Origin: an uncultured Ruegeria sp.
Lineage (GTDB): Bacteria > Pseudomonadota > Alphaproteobacteria > Rhodobacterales > Rhodobacteraceae
NCBI RefSeq assembly: GCF_947497005.1
Contig: NZ_CANMFF010000020.1
Coordinates: 1-64,000 of the forward strand
Reading direction: 5' to 3'
DNA: 64,000 nt
Part shown: one piece after another, positions 34,692 to 44,290 of the stretch
Layout of the letters: each line of letters starts with the position of its first letter
Numbering within the stretch: position 1 is the first letter of the stretch
The notes under the pieces: model-generated
The model's database searches: none
What the model saw: the letters and a program-made list of their open reading frames with translations, nothing else
Told to the model about the DNA's origin: nothing
Made by a program: the position numbers and the translations under genes

Positions 34692-36841
34692 AGGCGCAGA
34701 CCTGGCGTATCGGTGAGTTCACCAATGATCGTGGCCGGAAATCCTGCGTTCTTGAGATCACCAAGAAGGGTATTGGCAATCTCAGGCGCGACCGCGGCCA
34801 GCAAACCACCCGCTGTTTGCGGATCAAATAACAAAGCGGTTTTACCTTCAATCGGCAGATCAGGGGCAATTGCCCGATTGTCAGCAAAGATCGTTGAGCG
34901 AACGCCCTGATTGGTCAGCTCCAGCGCGCCGTTCATAACCTCCACCGCGTCCAGATCAAGCAAAGCACCGCACTTTGAAGCTTCGCAGATGCCTTGCAGG
35001 TGACCGGCCAGACCAAATCCGGTCACATCGGTCATCGCATGGGCCTGGCCCAATATGCGGGCCGCTGCGCCCTGCGGCTGTGTCATCTGCTGATAGGCTG
35101 CTGCGATCCAGGCACCATCAGCCAAGCCTGCCATCTCGGCCGCCATCAGAATACCGCTGCCTATTGGTTTGGTCAGAATCAGACGATCACCCGGCTGCCC
35201 ACCCGCCAGCGTTATCGGGGCGGTCTCACACAGGCCTGTCTGTGTGAAACCGATGGTCATCTCGTCGCCCATGGAGCTGTGCCCGCCCACAATCTCGGCA
35301 CCAGCGTCCCGCATGACGTCGCCTGCAACAGACATAATTTCGGTCATGGTACGGCTTTGTAGAGCAGCGGACATGCGCGGTAGAATGATCGTTGCTGTGG
35401 CTGCCTGAGGCGCGGCCCCCATAGCCCAGATATCCCCCAAGGCGTGAACGGCGGCTATGCGCGCCATAAGAGCGGGATCGTTGGTGAAAGCCCGCAGGTG
35501 ATCTGTTGTAATGACCTGCTGAACCCCGCCTGTCTGGAGCAGAGCCGCGTCGTCTCCGGGCAGGGGTGTGATGTCCGTGCGGGTGGGGGCGGGTTGCGAC
35601 TTCAGGGCGATTTGCAAAGCGTCGCGTCCGACCTTTGCACCGCACCCTCCGCACATGGGCTTTTCTCCCAGCGCCTCTTCAAGACCGGTCGCCCCTTCGC
35701 GCGGCAAGGCCGGGGTTTTCATCTGCGGAAGGTCCCGGAACCTGTTCATGAAGGTCTGGTCGATGTGGTTTTTCCATGTCCACATCATCGGTCCGCTGAA
35801 AGATGTTCCGAAACGCTCTCCCAGTGCTGATTTTCCACCCAGCGAAATCAGTTTGAGGTAATCTTTCTGCGGGTCATATTTGCGCATTCGACCGGCCCCC
35901 AGCGCTGCCCGCAGATTGTCGAACAGAACGGGTGCCTCGCGCACCGCGTAGACGCCCGCCTTGGGTCTGGGGTTGTCTGTCAGATGGGCGCAATCTCCGG
36001 CGGCGAACACCACGGGATCACTGGATTGCAGGTAGCTGTTCACCCGAATGAAGCCTTCCTGAAGGTCCAGCCCGGTATTTTCGATCCAGTCATAGGGCCG
36101 CGCTCCGGCTGCTCCGGTCACGAAACTGGCCGGTATCGAGCGCCCGTCTTGCAGTTCGACGTGATCCGGAACGATCCGGGAGATCACAGCGTTTTCAATC
36201 ACCTCCACACCAAGATCGCGCATCGCGCGCCGGATCGTTGCTGCCGATTTGGGTTTGGTGGCAGTCAAGGCAGAGGCACTGTCGATCAGCGCAATCTGCG
36301 CCGTCCGATCTCTGGCTTTCAGCGCATGTGCCATCGCCATGACCAGTTCAACCCCCGCGACTCCACCGCCAATTACAACAACCGAAGCAGGGCCGTTTCC
36401 ATCCAGATAAGCAGCCCACCGTGCTGCAAATGGACCCAATGGTTTGGCTGGCACTGCATGTTCGGCAAATCCGGGCATTGCAGGCATGTCCGATGTGATC
36501 CCAACATTGACAGACGCCACATCGAAACCCACCGGGGGACGCCCGTGAACATGCACTTCCTGACGATCGGTGTCGATTCCGTCGACCGCACTCAGAATGA
36601 CCCGAGTGCCCGCAAACCGGGCCAGTTTGACTAGATCGATGTCCAGTTCCGACCGATCATAATGTCCCGCGACATATCCCGGTAACATCCCGGAATAGGG
36701 GGCAGTCGGGCCCGGGTTAATCACGGTCACCCGCACCCCGGGCAAAGAGTTCATGCCCCATTTGCGCAGCAGCAAAGCGTGGGTGTGACCTCCGCCAACT
36801 AGAACCAGATCGCGTGTCAGTGGCAGTGGAGGTGTGTGCAT
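34682..36841 (-). CDS. selD: FAD-dependent oxidoreductase fused to selenophosphate synthase
   Basis: A 719-residue two-domain protein. Residues about 10-370 are an NDH-2-like pyridine nucleotide-disulfide oxidoreductase with LVLVGGGHTHALLL, VVVIGGGVAGVELV and FAAGDCAHL. Residues about 390-719 are SelD, which makes selenophosphate from selenide and ATP: Cys400 and Lys403 in MCGGCGAKVG match the active-site pair, followed by PGDDAALL and VTGFGLAGHLQG. The reactive position is cysteine, not selenocysteine. This fusion is known in other bacteria and may couple reduction of a selenium source to activation. ATG 36841 is four bases from the mnhG stop; an in-frame start at 36970 lies inside mnhG. No selA or selB is seen, so selenouridine is the likely use. 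Confidence 0.92.
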   Translation of the reverse strand: MHTPPLPLTRDLVLVGGGHTHALLLRKWGMNSLPGVRVTVINPGPTAPYSGMLPGYVAGHYDRSELDIDLVKLARFAGTRVILSAVDGIDTDRQEVHVHGRPPVGFDVASVNVGITSDMPAMPGFAEHAVPAKPLGPFAARWAAYLDGNGPASVVVIGGGVAGVELVMAMAHALKARDRTAQIALIDSASALTATKPKSAATIRRAMRDLGVEVIENAVISRIVPDHVELQDGRSIPASFVTGAAGARPYDWIENTGLDLQEGFIRVNSYLQSSDPVVFAAGDCAHLTDNPRPKAGVYAVREAPVLFDNLRAALGAGRMRKYDPQKDYLKLISLGGKSALGERFGTSFSGPMMWTWKNHIDQTFMNRFRDLPQMKTPALPREGATGLEEALGEKPMCGGCGAKVGRDALQIALKSQPAPTRTDITPLPGDDAALLQTGGVQQVITTDHLRAFTNDPALMARIAAVHALGDIWAMGAAPQAATATIILPRMSAALQSRTMTEIMSVAGDVMRDAGAEIVGGHSSMGDEMTIGFTQTGLCETAPITLAGGQPGDRLILTKPIGSGILMAAEMAGLADGAWIAAAYQQMTQPQGAAARILGQAHAMTDVTGFGLAGHLQGICEASKCGALLDLDAVEVMNGALELTNQGVRSTIFADNRAIAPDLPIEGKTALLFDPQTAGGLLAAVAPEIANTLLGDLKNAGFPATIIGELTDTPGLRLQN

Positions 36842-36845
36842 AGGT

Positions 36846-37232
36846 TTAATTCGTGCTGTGGTCCGGGACGTCCTCGACCTGCTCCACCGCGTGGGTGGCC
36901 CAAAGCTCATCCTCGCCCGCATCTGGCAGATCTTCGGGCTTTTCATGACGATGAATGTGCCATTTGGCAATGAACAGAGCCGTGATTGGAGCGGTCAGGA
37001 ACAAAAACAGCGTGATCAGAAGCTCGTGCAGGGACAACTTTCCTTCCAGCAGGACGGAGTGCGCGATTGAGGCCAGCAGGACGCCACCCACACCCAATGT
37101 CGTTGCCTTGGTCGGCGCGTGCAGCCGGGACATCGGATCTTTCAGCTTGATCATGCCAAAAGATCCGACAAATCCGAATATGCCCGAGACAATCAGGAAA
37201 AAGGCGATCAGCAGTTCCACGATGAATGTCAT
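36846..37232 (-). CDS. mnhG: Na+/H+ antiporter subunit G
   Basis: A 128-residue small subunit of the Mrp/Mnh/Pha cation/proton antiporter with three hydrophobic segments (VELLIAFFLIVSGIFGFVGSFG, VGGVLLASIAHSVLL, ELLITLFLFLTAPITALFIA) and an acidic C-terminal tail. RLHAPTKATTLGVGGVLLA is the family block. ATG 37232 lies seven bases after the mnhF stop; a longer in-frame start lies inside mnhF. It is the last antiporter gene before selD. Confidence 0.92.
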   Translation of the reverse strand: MTFIVELLIAFFLIVSGIFGFVGSFGMIKLKDPMSRLHAPTKATTLGVGGVLLASIAHSVLLEGKLSLHELLITLFLFLTAPITALFIAKWHIHRHEKPEDLPDAGEDELWATHAVEQVEDVPDHSTN

Positions 37233-37239
37233 GCCGCCC

Positions 37240-37509
37240 TCACTCGATGATATTGCCGCGCAGCATGAAGCGCGCATAGGCCACGGTTGAGACAAAGCCC
37301 AGCATGGCGATGATCATGGCCGCTTCGAAGAAGATCTCGGTGCCCTGGTCCAGACCATAAAGGATCATCAGGGCAATCGTATTGATCACCATCGTATCCA
37401 GCGCCAGAACGCGGGTGCCGACGCCATCGGCGGTGATGATCCGCCACAGACACATCATGATCGCCGCGCCGAAACAGGCAAAAGAAAAGTAGATCGCGTA
37501 CATGATCAT
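37240..37509 (-). CDS. mnhF: Na+/H+ antiporter subunit F
   Basis: An 89-residue protein with three membrane segments and the block VLALDTMVINTIALMILYGL characteristic of subunit F. Subunits F and G are accessory membrane parts needed for a full Mrp complex. ATG 37509 overlaps the mnhE stop as ATGA; a second ATG two codons on (37503) is possible. Confidence 0.92.
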   Translation of the reverse strand: MIMYAIYFSFACFGAAIMMCLWRIITADGVGTRVLALDTMVINTIALMILYGLDQGTEIFFEAAMIIAMLGFVSTVAYARFMLRGNIIE

Positions 37510-38003
37510 TCGAATATCTCCTTCAGGCGGCGTTCATATCGCTGCTTGATCTGATCCCGTACCTCTTCCGGGTTTGGCGCATCGAGGCAATGGACCAGCA
37601 GGTTATGCCCTTGCGCTGACAAATCGCAACTGACTGTGCCCGGAGTCATGGTGATCGTGCCGGCCAGAACCGTGATCGCCTCGGGGGTGCGCAGCTCCAA
37701 AGGTACACAAATCCAGTTGGGCTGGCGGTCATCATTGCGCTTGAACAGGATGATCCGGGCCACCGTCACGTTCGCGACGATGATATCCCAAAGCACCACA
37801 AGCATGTACTCGACGATCATAGGCCAGTTGCGCAACTTGGGGCGATCCGGCCAATAGGGTTGCGTGACGAACGGGATGATGATGCCGAGGATCAGACCAA
37901 AAACCAGAGAGTTCAGTGAAGGCTTGTTTGCCAGCAGAATCCAGACAATCGTCAGCAAGAAGGTCAGGTGGGGGTGCGGGAATATCCGACGCAGCAGTTT
38001 CAT
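37506..38003 (-). CDS. mnhE: Na+/H+ antiporter subunit E
   Basis: A 165-residue protein with two N-terminal hydrophobic stretches (FLLTIVWILLANKPSLNSLVFG) and a cytosolic domain with TPEAITVLAGTITMTPGTVSCDLS, the diagnostic subunit E block. ATG 38003 overlaps the mnhD stop as TGATG; a GTG one codon upstream is an alternative. It is essential for Mrp function in other bacteria by family knowledge. Confidence 0.92.
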   Translation of the reverse strand: MKLLRRIFPHPHLTFLLTIVWILLANKPSLNSLVFGLILGIIIPFVTQPYWPDRPKLRNWPMIVEYMLVVLWDIIVANVTVARIILFKRNDDRQPNWICVPLELRTPEAITVLAGTITMTPGTVSCDLSAQGHNLLVHCLDAPNPEEVRDQIKQRYERRLKEIFE

Positions 38004-39547
38004 CACTCTTCCCCTCCCAATACTGCAGAGATGTAGTTTTCAGGTGTAAACAACTGCTCTGCGGTTTTGCTTGTATATTCCAGTGCCGGGCCTGCGAACA
38101 CCGTCAGCAGGATCAGGCCAGCAACGGCTCCGAATACAGCCGTGAAGGCCAGGCCGGGTTGCGGTTCGGGGGCGACTTGTGCAGGCACGTCTTCATCATC
38201 GGCAGGCGCGTCAATTAGGACAACCTGAGTATCGTGGCTTTTCCAGAAGATCAGCGTCCCGGCACGGGCCAGCCCGATGATAGTGACGAAAGAACCGATC
38301 AGGATGACCGCCCAGACCGCTGTGGCATCTGCTGCATCCCGTGAGGCGTCCAGAACCAGCAACTTGCCGACAAAGCCGGACAATGGCGGCATCCCCGCCA
38401 TTGCAATAGCCCCAACAAAGAACAACGAAGCGATCAATCCGCTTTGCGGCATAGGCGGCTTGGGCGTGATGGCTCCTCCCTGCCGTTCCATGATCAGATC
38501 TGCAACGAGAAACAGCAACGCTGTCGCGAGTGTTGAATGGAATACATAATACAGTGCGGCAGCGGTTGCGTCGGGCGTGAATTGAGCGATGGCGATCAGC
38601 AGTGTGCCCATGGACGCGATGGCGCAGAACGCGACCATGCGGGCGATGTGCCGTGACCCAAGAATACCGATGGCCCCGACCGCCAGTGTCACAAGCGCGG
38701 CGGGTTGCAGCCAGTCGCCCACCAGACCCTGTGTAGCCTCAACATCCGGACCAAAGGCCAAGGTGTACATCCGCAGGATCGAATAAGCCCCCACTTTTGT
38801 CATGATTGCAAACAGGGCTGCAACGGGCAGAGGAGCGTTGGCATAGCTGGCTGGTAGCCAGAAGTGCAGCGGCAGAACCGCAGCCTTGATACAGAAGACC
38901 AACAGCAACAGCACCGCGCCAACCCGTAGTAAGGCTGTATCTTCGGCCGGAATTGCCGCAACGCGCACAGCGATATCCGCCATGTTCAGAGTGCCGGTCA
39001 CGCCATAGATCGTACCTAAGGCAAACAGGAACAGGGTCGAGCCCAGCAGGTTGTAAGCCACGTACTGCACACCCGCTTTCAATCGCACCGCGCCGCCGCC
39101 ATGGGTCATCAGACCGTAGGATGCGATCAGCAGAACCTCAAAAAACACGAACAGGTTGAAGGCGTCGCCTGTCAGGAAAGCACCACATACGCCCATAAGC
39201 TGGAAGTGAAACAGCGCGTGGAAATGCTTCCCCCGGTCATCCCAGCCCGATGCAATCGCATAAAGCACAATTGGCAAGGCCAGCAGCGCCGTCAGCAGCA
39301 CCATCATGGCCGACATGCGGTCCAGCACCATGACAATGCCAAACGGCGCGGGCCAGTCGCCAAGTTCGTAAACCTGAATATCTCCGCCTGACGCCTGGGC
39401 AGTGATCGTCAACGCAATGCCCAGCAAAGCCACAACACCGGCGACCGAGAAGATGCGTTGCAGATCCAGATGAAAGCGTAGGACCATGATGATGAACGGG
39501 GCCAGAATCGCGGGCAGGACAATCGGCGCAACGATCCAATGGTTCAT
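38003..39547 (-). CDS. mnhD: Na+/H+ antiporter subunit D
   Basis: A 514-residue proton-translocating membrane protein related to NuoM/NuoN, with about fourteen hydrophobic segments. Conserved lysine and glutamate positions of the channel are seen in VFCIKAAVLPLHFWLPASYANAPLPVAALFAIMTKVGAYSI. The C-terminal end is acidic (DAPADDEDVPAQVAPEP). It forms the antiporter core with MnhA. It has a 4-nt overlap with mnhC. Confidence 0.94.
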   Translation of the reverse strand: MNHWIVAPIVLPAILAPFIIMVLRFHLDLQRIFSVAGVVALLGIALTITAQASGGDIQVYELGDWPAPFGIVMVLDRMSAMMVLLTALLALPIVLYAIASGWDDRGKHFHALFHFQLMGVCGAFLTGDAFNLFVFFEVLLIASYGLMTHGGGAVRLKAGVQYVAYNLLGSTLFLFALGTIYGVTGTLNMADIAVRVAAIPAEDTALLRVGAVLLLLVFCIKAAVLPLHFWLPASYANAPLPVAALFAIMTKVGAYSILRMYTLAFGPDVEATQGLVGDWLQPAALVTLAVGAIGILGSRHIARMVAFCAIASMGTLLIAIAQFTPDATAAALYYVFHSTLATALLFLVADLIMERQGGAITPKPPMPQSGLIASLFFVGAIAMAGMPPLSGFVGKLLVLDASRDAADATAVWAVILIGSFVTIIGLARAGTLIFWKSHDTQVVLIDAPADDEDVPAQVAPEPQPGLAFTAVFGAVAGLILLTVFAGPALEYTSKTAEQLFTPENYISAVLGGEE

Positions 39548-39903
39548 GCGTCATCTCCCGGTGCGTCCACACTGTCTTGCGGGCTCATGTCGATATGGTC
39601 GTCCTTGGCAGACAGGTATGCGCTGAGCGAGATCATCACGATCACGGCGGTCATCCCGAAAGAGATCACGATGGCGGTCAGTACCAGCGCCTGCGGCAGC
39701 GGGTCGGTATAGGGCACTTCTTCGTACTTGTTCAGGACCGCAGGCGCGTTCAGGGCCAATCGTCCGGTTGCGAACAGGAACACATTCACCGCGTAAGTGA
39801 TCAAAGACAGGCCCAGAATGACGGGAAAAGTCCGGCGGCGCAGGATCAGGAATATCCCGGCAGCGGTCATGATGCCAACGGCAGAGGCTACGAGCGCTTC
39901 CAT
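39544..39903 (-). CDS. mnhC: Na+/H+ antiporter subunit C
   Basis: A 119-residue NuoK-like membrane protein with three hydrophobic segments (VGIMTAAGIFLILRRR, VILGLSLITYAVNVFLFATG, LVLTAIVISFGMTAVIVMIS). DPLPQALVLTAIVISFGMTA is the subunit C/NuoK block. It starts with a 1-nt overlap at the mnhA stop and overlaps mnhD by four bases. Confidence 0.93.
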   Translation of the reverse strand: MEALVASAVGIMTAAGIFLILRRRTFPVILGLSLITYAVNVFLFATGRLALNAPAVLNKYEEVPYTDPLPQALVLTAIVISFGMTAVIVMISLSAYLSAKDDHIDMSPQDSVDAPGDDA

Positions 39904-42773
39904 CAGGCCTGCTCCTTCCCTTGTTCTTCTTCCAAAAGGTCATCCCGCAGCGGGTTGATATCCATCGGGAACTCCTGCGCCATTCCTGGCTGCCATGCAA
40001 AGCGCGACAGGCTGTCCAGCGCCAGCATCACCGCGCCCAGAACCGCTAGGAACACGCCGGTGTCGAACAGCATGGCGGTGGCCCATTCGAACTCTTCCAG
40101 CGGCGGCCAGTTGATGTAGCCGAAGTCGCTGGTCAGGAAGGGGCGTTCGTTGAACCACGCGCCCAGCCCGGTGGCGGCGGCGATCAGCACACCCCAGCCG
40201 ATGGTGCCGTGATAGTAGAACCTCTGACGTTCAATGGCCCAAGTATATCCACTGGCCATGTATTGCATCAGATAAGCGATGGCGACGATCAGACCGGCGA
40301 TAAAGCCACCACCCGGCTGGTTGTGCCCGCGAAAAAAGATATAGGCCCCGACCATCAACGCAATCGGCATCATCACGCGAGTGACCACAACCATCATCAG
40401 CGGATGTGAATCCCCCGATTGTGGCCAATGCGGTTTGCGGTTCAGCAGGTAGGCGCGGACATTGCTGCCCAGCACAGATTCAGTCAGGGCAAAGATGATC
40501 AGCGCGGCGATACCGAGCACGATGATTTCGCCAAAGGTATCAAAACCCCGGAAGTCGACCAAGATCACGTTGACCACATTGGTACCACCGCCGCCTTTAT
40601 ACGAATTTGCCAGATGGAAATCTGAAATCGTCGGAAAGGCAAAATCGCGCAGCATTATTGCATAGATAAGCGCACCGGTGCCAAGGCCCGCAACAACGGA
40701 AATCGCGGCATCCCGCCAACGCCGTGCAGCCGAGCTGTCCCAGGGCGTCTCGGTCGGCAGGAAGTTCAGTGACAACAGCAACAAGATCATCGTCACCACT
40801 TCGACCGAGATCTGCGTCAGCGCAAGGTCGGGGGCCGAGAGATAGTTGAAGGCAACCGACACGATCAGACCGACAACACCGATCAACACCAGTGACAATA
40901 GGCGGTTCCGATGGAACCACATGATGCCCAGCGTCGCGCCCACCAGACAGATCCAGCCGATGATCGGAATGATCTGCGCAGGCAGCGGAACGCGGGTCTC
41001 AATACCGATTGTCCCGGTGGAATACGCGTAATAGCCAAGGCCAACAGTAAAGGCGACGAAGATGATCGCATAGCGGCTGAGGACGCCGTTGTGCATCTCG
41101 TCGGTAATCCAGCGGCTCAGCCTTGTCATCGCGTCTATGATCGCCTCAAAGATCTGCTTGGCCTCGGGGCGGGGCAAAGTGTTCCAGATCTGTTCACCCC
41201 GTTTGTGCAGCGCCAGCAGGAACAGACCGCCCAGCGTGGCCACGGCTGACATATAAAGAGCCGGTGTGAAGCCGTGCCAGAGTTTCAGCGAATAGTAGGG
41301 CAGCTTCTCTCCGCCGATCACTGCACTGGAAACCACGGCAACCAGAGGGCCGACAATGGCCGCAGAATAAAGGCCGATCAGAATGACGAGCATCACCAGC
41401 AACGCGGGCGCGATCCACAGCCCTACGGGCGGGTCATGCGGATGAGCGGGGTAATCGTCGCGCTGTGGGCCAAGGAAAACATGGCTGACAAAGCGGAAGG
41501 AATAAGCAGCAGAGAACAATGCAGCCAGCAGCGCCAGACCCGGAACCAGGTAGTGCGAGTGCAGCCATGTGGTGTGCACGGTCTCTTCAAGCATCATCTC
41601 TTTCGACAGGAACCCGTTCAACGGAGGAAGGCCAGCCATGGACAGGGCCGCAATTGTGCCGATGGTAAAGGTGATCGGCATCAGGTGACGCAGGCCGCCC
41701 AGTTTCTTGATATCGCGTGTGCCGGTCTCGTGATCGACGATACCGGCGGTCATGAACAATGCAGCTTTGAAAGTCGCGTGGTTGATGATGTGGAATATGG
41801 CAGCTACGGCGGCGATCTTGGTGCCAAAGCCCAGCAGCATGGTAATCAGGCCCAGATGCGAAACCGTTGAAAATGCCAGCAGCGCCTTCAGGTCGTCCTT
41901 GAAAAGTGCAATCGCCGCACCGATTAGCATCGTGATCAGACCTGTGGTCGCCACGATATAGAACCAGGCATCTGTTCCGGCTAGAACCGGCCACATTCGT
42001 GCCATCAGGAACAAGCCGGCTTTCACCATGGTGGCCGAGTGCAGATAGGCCGACACAGGCGTTGGTGCTGCCATGGCGTGCGGCAGCCAGAAATGGAACG
42101 GGAACTGAGCCGACTTGGTGAAACAGCCCAACAGGATCAGGATCAGCGCAGGCATATAATAGGGCGAGGCCTGAATAAGTTCTTTATTCTGCAGGATGAT
42201 GCTGAGGTCATAAGAACCTACAATATTGCCCAGGATCAGCATCCCGGCAATCATCGCCAGACCTCCGGAACCGGTCACGGCAAGCGCCATGCGCGCGCCC
42301 TGACGGCCTTCGGGCAGGTGCTTCCAATAGCCGATCAACAGGAACGAACTAAGTGACGTAAGTTCCCAGAAAATAAGCAAAAGCAATATGTTGTCGGACA
42401 AAACAATCCCCACCATCGCGCCCTGAAACAGCAGCAGATAGGTATAGAACTGCCCCATCGGATCTTCGCGCGACAGGTAGAACCGCGCATAGAGGATGAT
42501 CAGCAACCCAATGCCGAGGATCAGCAAGGCAAACAAAAACCCCAGACCATCCAGCATGAAATTTGCATTCAGGCCCAGCCCCGGTATCCAGTCGAACCGC
42601 GCAGTCACAACATCTCCGCGCATGACCGAGGGGATGTGGATCAGCAGGCCCATCAGGGCCAGAAATGTGGTCAACCCGGCTGCGGATGCGGCTGCGTTCC
42701 GGCCTGCACGGATCAGCAGGGCGGGAAAAACAGCGCCGAGGAAGGGAAGGGCCGCGATAAGGAATAGGGACAA
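39903..42773 (-). CDS. mnhA: Na+/H+ antiporter fused subunits A and B
   Basis: A 956-residue protein that joins the NuoL-like subunit A (about 1-780) with the MnhB domain at the C-terminus (about 790-940, GAYIFFRGHNQPGGGFIAGL). The channel segment SAQFPFHFWLPHAMAAPTPVSAYLHSATMVKAGLF is intact. This A-B fusion is common in alphaproteobacteria (phaAB). With mnhC to mnhG it gives a complete six-gene Mrp complex that exports Na+ or K+ in exchange for H+, relevant to salt and alkaline stress in a marine cell. It is the first gene of the operon. Confidence 0.94.
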   Translation of the reverse strand: MSLFLIAALPFLGAVFPALLIRAGRNAAASAAGLTTFLALMGLLIHIPSVMRGDVVTARFDWIPGLGLNANFMLDGLGFLFALLILGIGLLIILYARFYLSREDPMGQFYTYLLLFQGAMVGIVLSDNILLLLIFWELTSLSSFLLIGYWKHLPEGRQGARMALAVTGSGGLAMIAGMLILGNIVGSYDLSIILQNKELIQASPYYMPALILILLGCFTKSAQFPFHFWLPHAMAAPTPVSAYLHSATMVKAGLFLMARMWPVLAGTDAWFYIVATTGLITMLIGAAIALFKDDLKALLAFSTVSHLGLITMLLGFGTKIAAVAAIFHIINHATFKAALFMTAGIVDHETGTRDIKKLGGLRHLMPITFTIGTIAALSMAGLPPLNGFLSKEMMLEETVHTTWLHSHYLVPGLALLAALFSAAYSFRFVSHVFLGPQRDDYPAHPHDPPVGLWIAPALLVMLVILIGLYSAAIVGPLVAVVSSAVIGGEKLPYYSLKLWHGFTPALYMSAVATLGGLFLLALHKRGEQIWNTLPRPEAKQIFEAIIDAMTRLSRWITDEMHNGVLSRYAIIFVAFTVGLGYYAYSTGTIGIETRVPLPAQIIPIIGWICLVGATLGIMWFHRNRLLSLVLIGVVGLIVSVAFNYLSAPDLALTQISVEVVTMILLLLSLNFLPTETPWDSSAARRWRDAAISVVAGLGTGALIYAIMLRDFAFPTISDFHLANSYKGGGGTNVVNVILVDFRGFDTFGEIIVLGIAALIIFALTESVLGSNVRAYLLNRKPHWPQSGDSHPLMMVVVTRVMMPIALMVGAYIFFRGHNQPGGGFIAGLIVAIAYLMQYMASGYTWAIERQRFYYHGTIGWGVLIAAATGLGAWFNERPFLTSDFGYINWPPLEEFEWATAMLFDTGVFLAVLGAVMLALDSLSRFAWQPGMAQEFPMDINPLRDDLLEEEQGKEQA

Positions 42774-42995
42774 GTGCGATACTCCGGTCAGGGCGGTCAG
42801 GGTGAAGTCAATTTTGTAAGGATATTTTCCCGACTGTCCAGATATTGTAACTTTTTAACAGAGTTCTATTGGGGTTCGGGGAAATAAGCAAAACAGCAAA
42901 ATAATGACACGATCTTGATCTGGGTATGGTGTTTCAACACATCAGTTCCAGCCCATTTGTGTTAGAACCACCGTCAGCGAACAGGAGGCCGAGAC
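42774..42995. other. Divergent promoter gap between mnhA and the rhodanese gene
   Basis: This AT-richer 222-nt stretch separates the antiporter operon from the rhodanese gene. It holds promoters for both directions by position, but I cannot fix the boxes. An AGGAGG at 42981-42986 is the ribosome-binding site that supports the GTG start of the rhodanese gene. No gene is seen. Confidence 0.4.
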
Positions 42996-43469
42996 GTGCC
43001 CGAGCAAGTGAACCGAACCCGTAGATGGGTGTTGATCGGCGGTTGTAGCGCGATTGCTGCCGGGTTGGCGATCAGAGAATACCGCCTGATCCCCGAAGAC
43101 CACAGCGGTAGCCGGATCAGCGTAGCCGTCGCCCACGAACAGGCCGTAGACGGGCGCGTATTTTTGGTTGATATCCGCACTCCGCGCGAATGGCGTGCAT
43201 CGGGTGTCGGCGAGGGCGCAGTGCCGCTGGACATGCGGCGAGAGGATTTCGTTGCTGCGCTGACAGATCTGACGGGCGGCAATCAGGCGGCCCCGGTGGC
43301 GCTGATCTGCGCGCGCGGTGTGCGCTCTGCGCGCCTGAGCAACCGCCTGATCGAGGCGGGGTTTACCAATATCATCGACGTGCCCGAAGGGATGTTGGGT
43401 TCTGCGGCAGGCCCGGGATGGGTTCGGGCCGGGTTGCCGGTTCACAAATATGACGAGGATGCAGGATGA
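42996..43469 (+). CDS. Exported or membrane-anchored rhodanese-domain protein
   Basis: A 157-residue protein. A basic N-terminus with RTRRWVLIGGCSAIAAGLAI forms a signal-anchor or twin-arginine-like export signal, and a rhodanese domain follows (about 45-150) with the active Cys105 in LICARGVRSARL. The Cys17 within the hydrophobic stretch could also be a lipid attachment site, but the lipobox is poor. The start is GTG, supported by AGGAGG. It probably transfers sulfur or senses oxidants in the periplasm. It has a 4-nt overlap with the esterase gene. Confidence 0.82.
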   Translation: MPEQVNRTRRWVLIGGCSAIAAGLAIREYRLIPEDHSGSRISVAVAHEQAVDGRVFLVDIRTPREWRASGVGEGAVPLDMRREDFVAALTDLTGGNQAAPVALICARGVRSARLSNRLIEAGFTNIIDVPEGMLGSAAGPGWVRAGLPVHKYDEDAG

Positions 43470-44290
43470 TCCGAGAATTCAGCATGGCAGCAGCCCTTTT
43501 GATTGCAGCGCAAGCCGCACAGGCAGGGTGTGCAGGACAGGAAGATGGCTGCGAGACTCCCATGGGCACGTATCACATCGAACTGCCCGATGCGGAGAAT
43601 GCGCCGATTGTGGTGTTTCTGCATGGGTACGGCGGCAGCGGGTCCGGAACGATGCGCAACCGCGGTATGGTCGAACCGTTATTGGATCGCGGCTATGCCG
43701 TGATGGCCCCCGAAGGTCTTGAGCGGCCCGACCGGGGCAGCACCAAAAGCTGGAATTTCTATCCCGGCTTTGGTGAGAGGGACGAAACTGACTTTTTGTC
43801 CGAAGTGGTACAGGATGCCGCCGAGCGTTTTGGCGTCGATGCTGACCGGGTCATGTTGGGCGGGTTTTCTGCCGGTGCTTTCATGGTCAACTATTTGGCT
43901 TGCGAGGCACCCGACACGTTCTCGGCCTATGTTCCGGTGTCCGGTGGTTTCTGGCGTCCGCATCCTGAAACCTGCGAAGGGCCAATCCGCATGTTCCATA
44001 CGCATGGCTGGACTGACAACGTGGTGCCGCTGGAAGGTCGCTTGCTTGGCGGCGGACGTTTTCAACAGGGCGATATCTATGCTGGCCTGGAAATCTGGCG
44101 CGAGGCGAATGGCTGCGTCGATCACAAACCGGCCGGGTTCAGCACAACGGGTGACTTCATGCGCCGCCGCTGGACCACATGCGCCGAAGGCAGCGCACTG
44201 GAGTTTGCGTTGTTCCCCGGAGGACACACGGTTCCTGCTGGCTGGGCCGACATGATTGTTGATTGGTACGAAGGTCTTCCCGGCAGCTGA
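43466..44290 (+). CDS. Secreted alpha/beta-hydrolase esterase (PHB depolymerase/LpqC-like)
   Basis: A 274-residue exported hydrolase with a signal peptide (about 1-20, ending AAQA) and an adjacent Cys22. The catalytic triad is Ser135 in GGFSAGAF, Asp184 in GWTDNVVP and His254 in GGHTVPAG. FLHGYGGSGSG gives the oxyanion loop. Family members include polyhydroxybutyrate depolymerases and feruloyl esterases, so the substrate is open. It is coupled to the rhodanese gene by ATGA and is convergent with mdoH with no gap. Confidence 0.82.
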   Translation: MIREFSMAAALLIAAQAAQAGCAGQEDGCETPMGTYHIELPDAENAPIVVFLHGYGGSGSGTMRNRGMVEPLLDRGYAVMAPEGLERPDRGSTKSWNFYPGFGERDETDFLSEVVQDAAERFGVDADRVMLGGFSAGAFMVNYLACEAPDTFSAYVPVSGGFWRPHPETCEGPIRMFHTHGWTDNVVPLEGRLLGGGRFQQGDIYAGLEIWREANGCVDHKPAGFSTTGDFMRRRWTTCAEGSALEFALFPGGHTVPAGWADMIVDWYEGLPGS

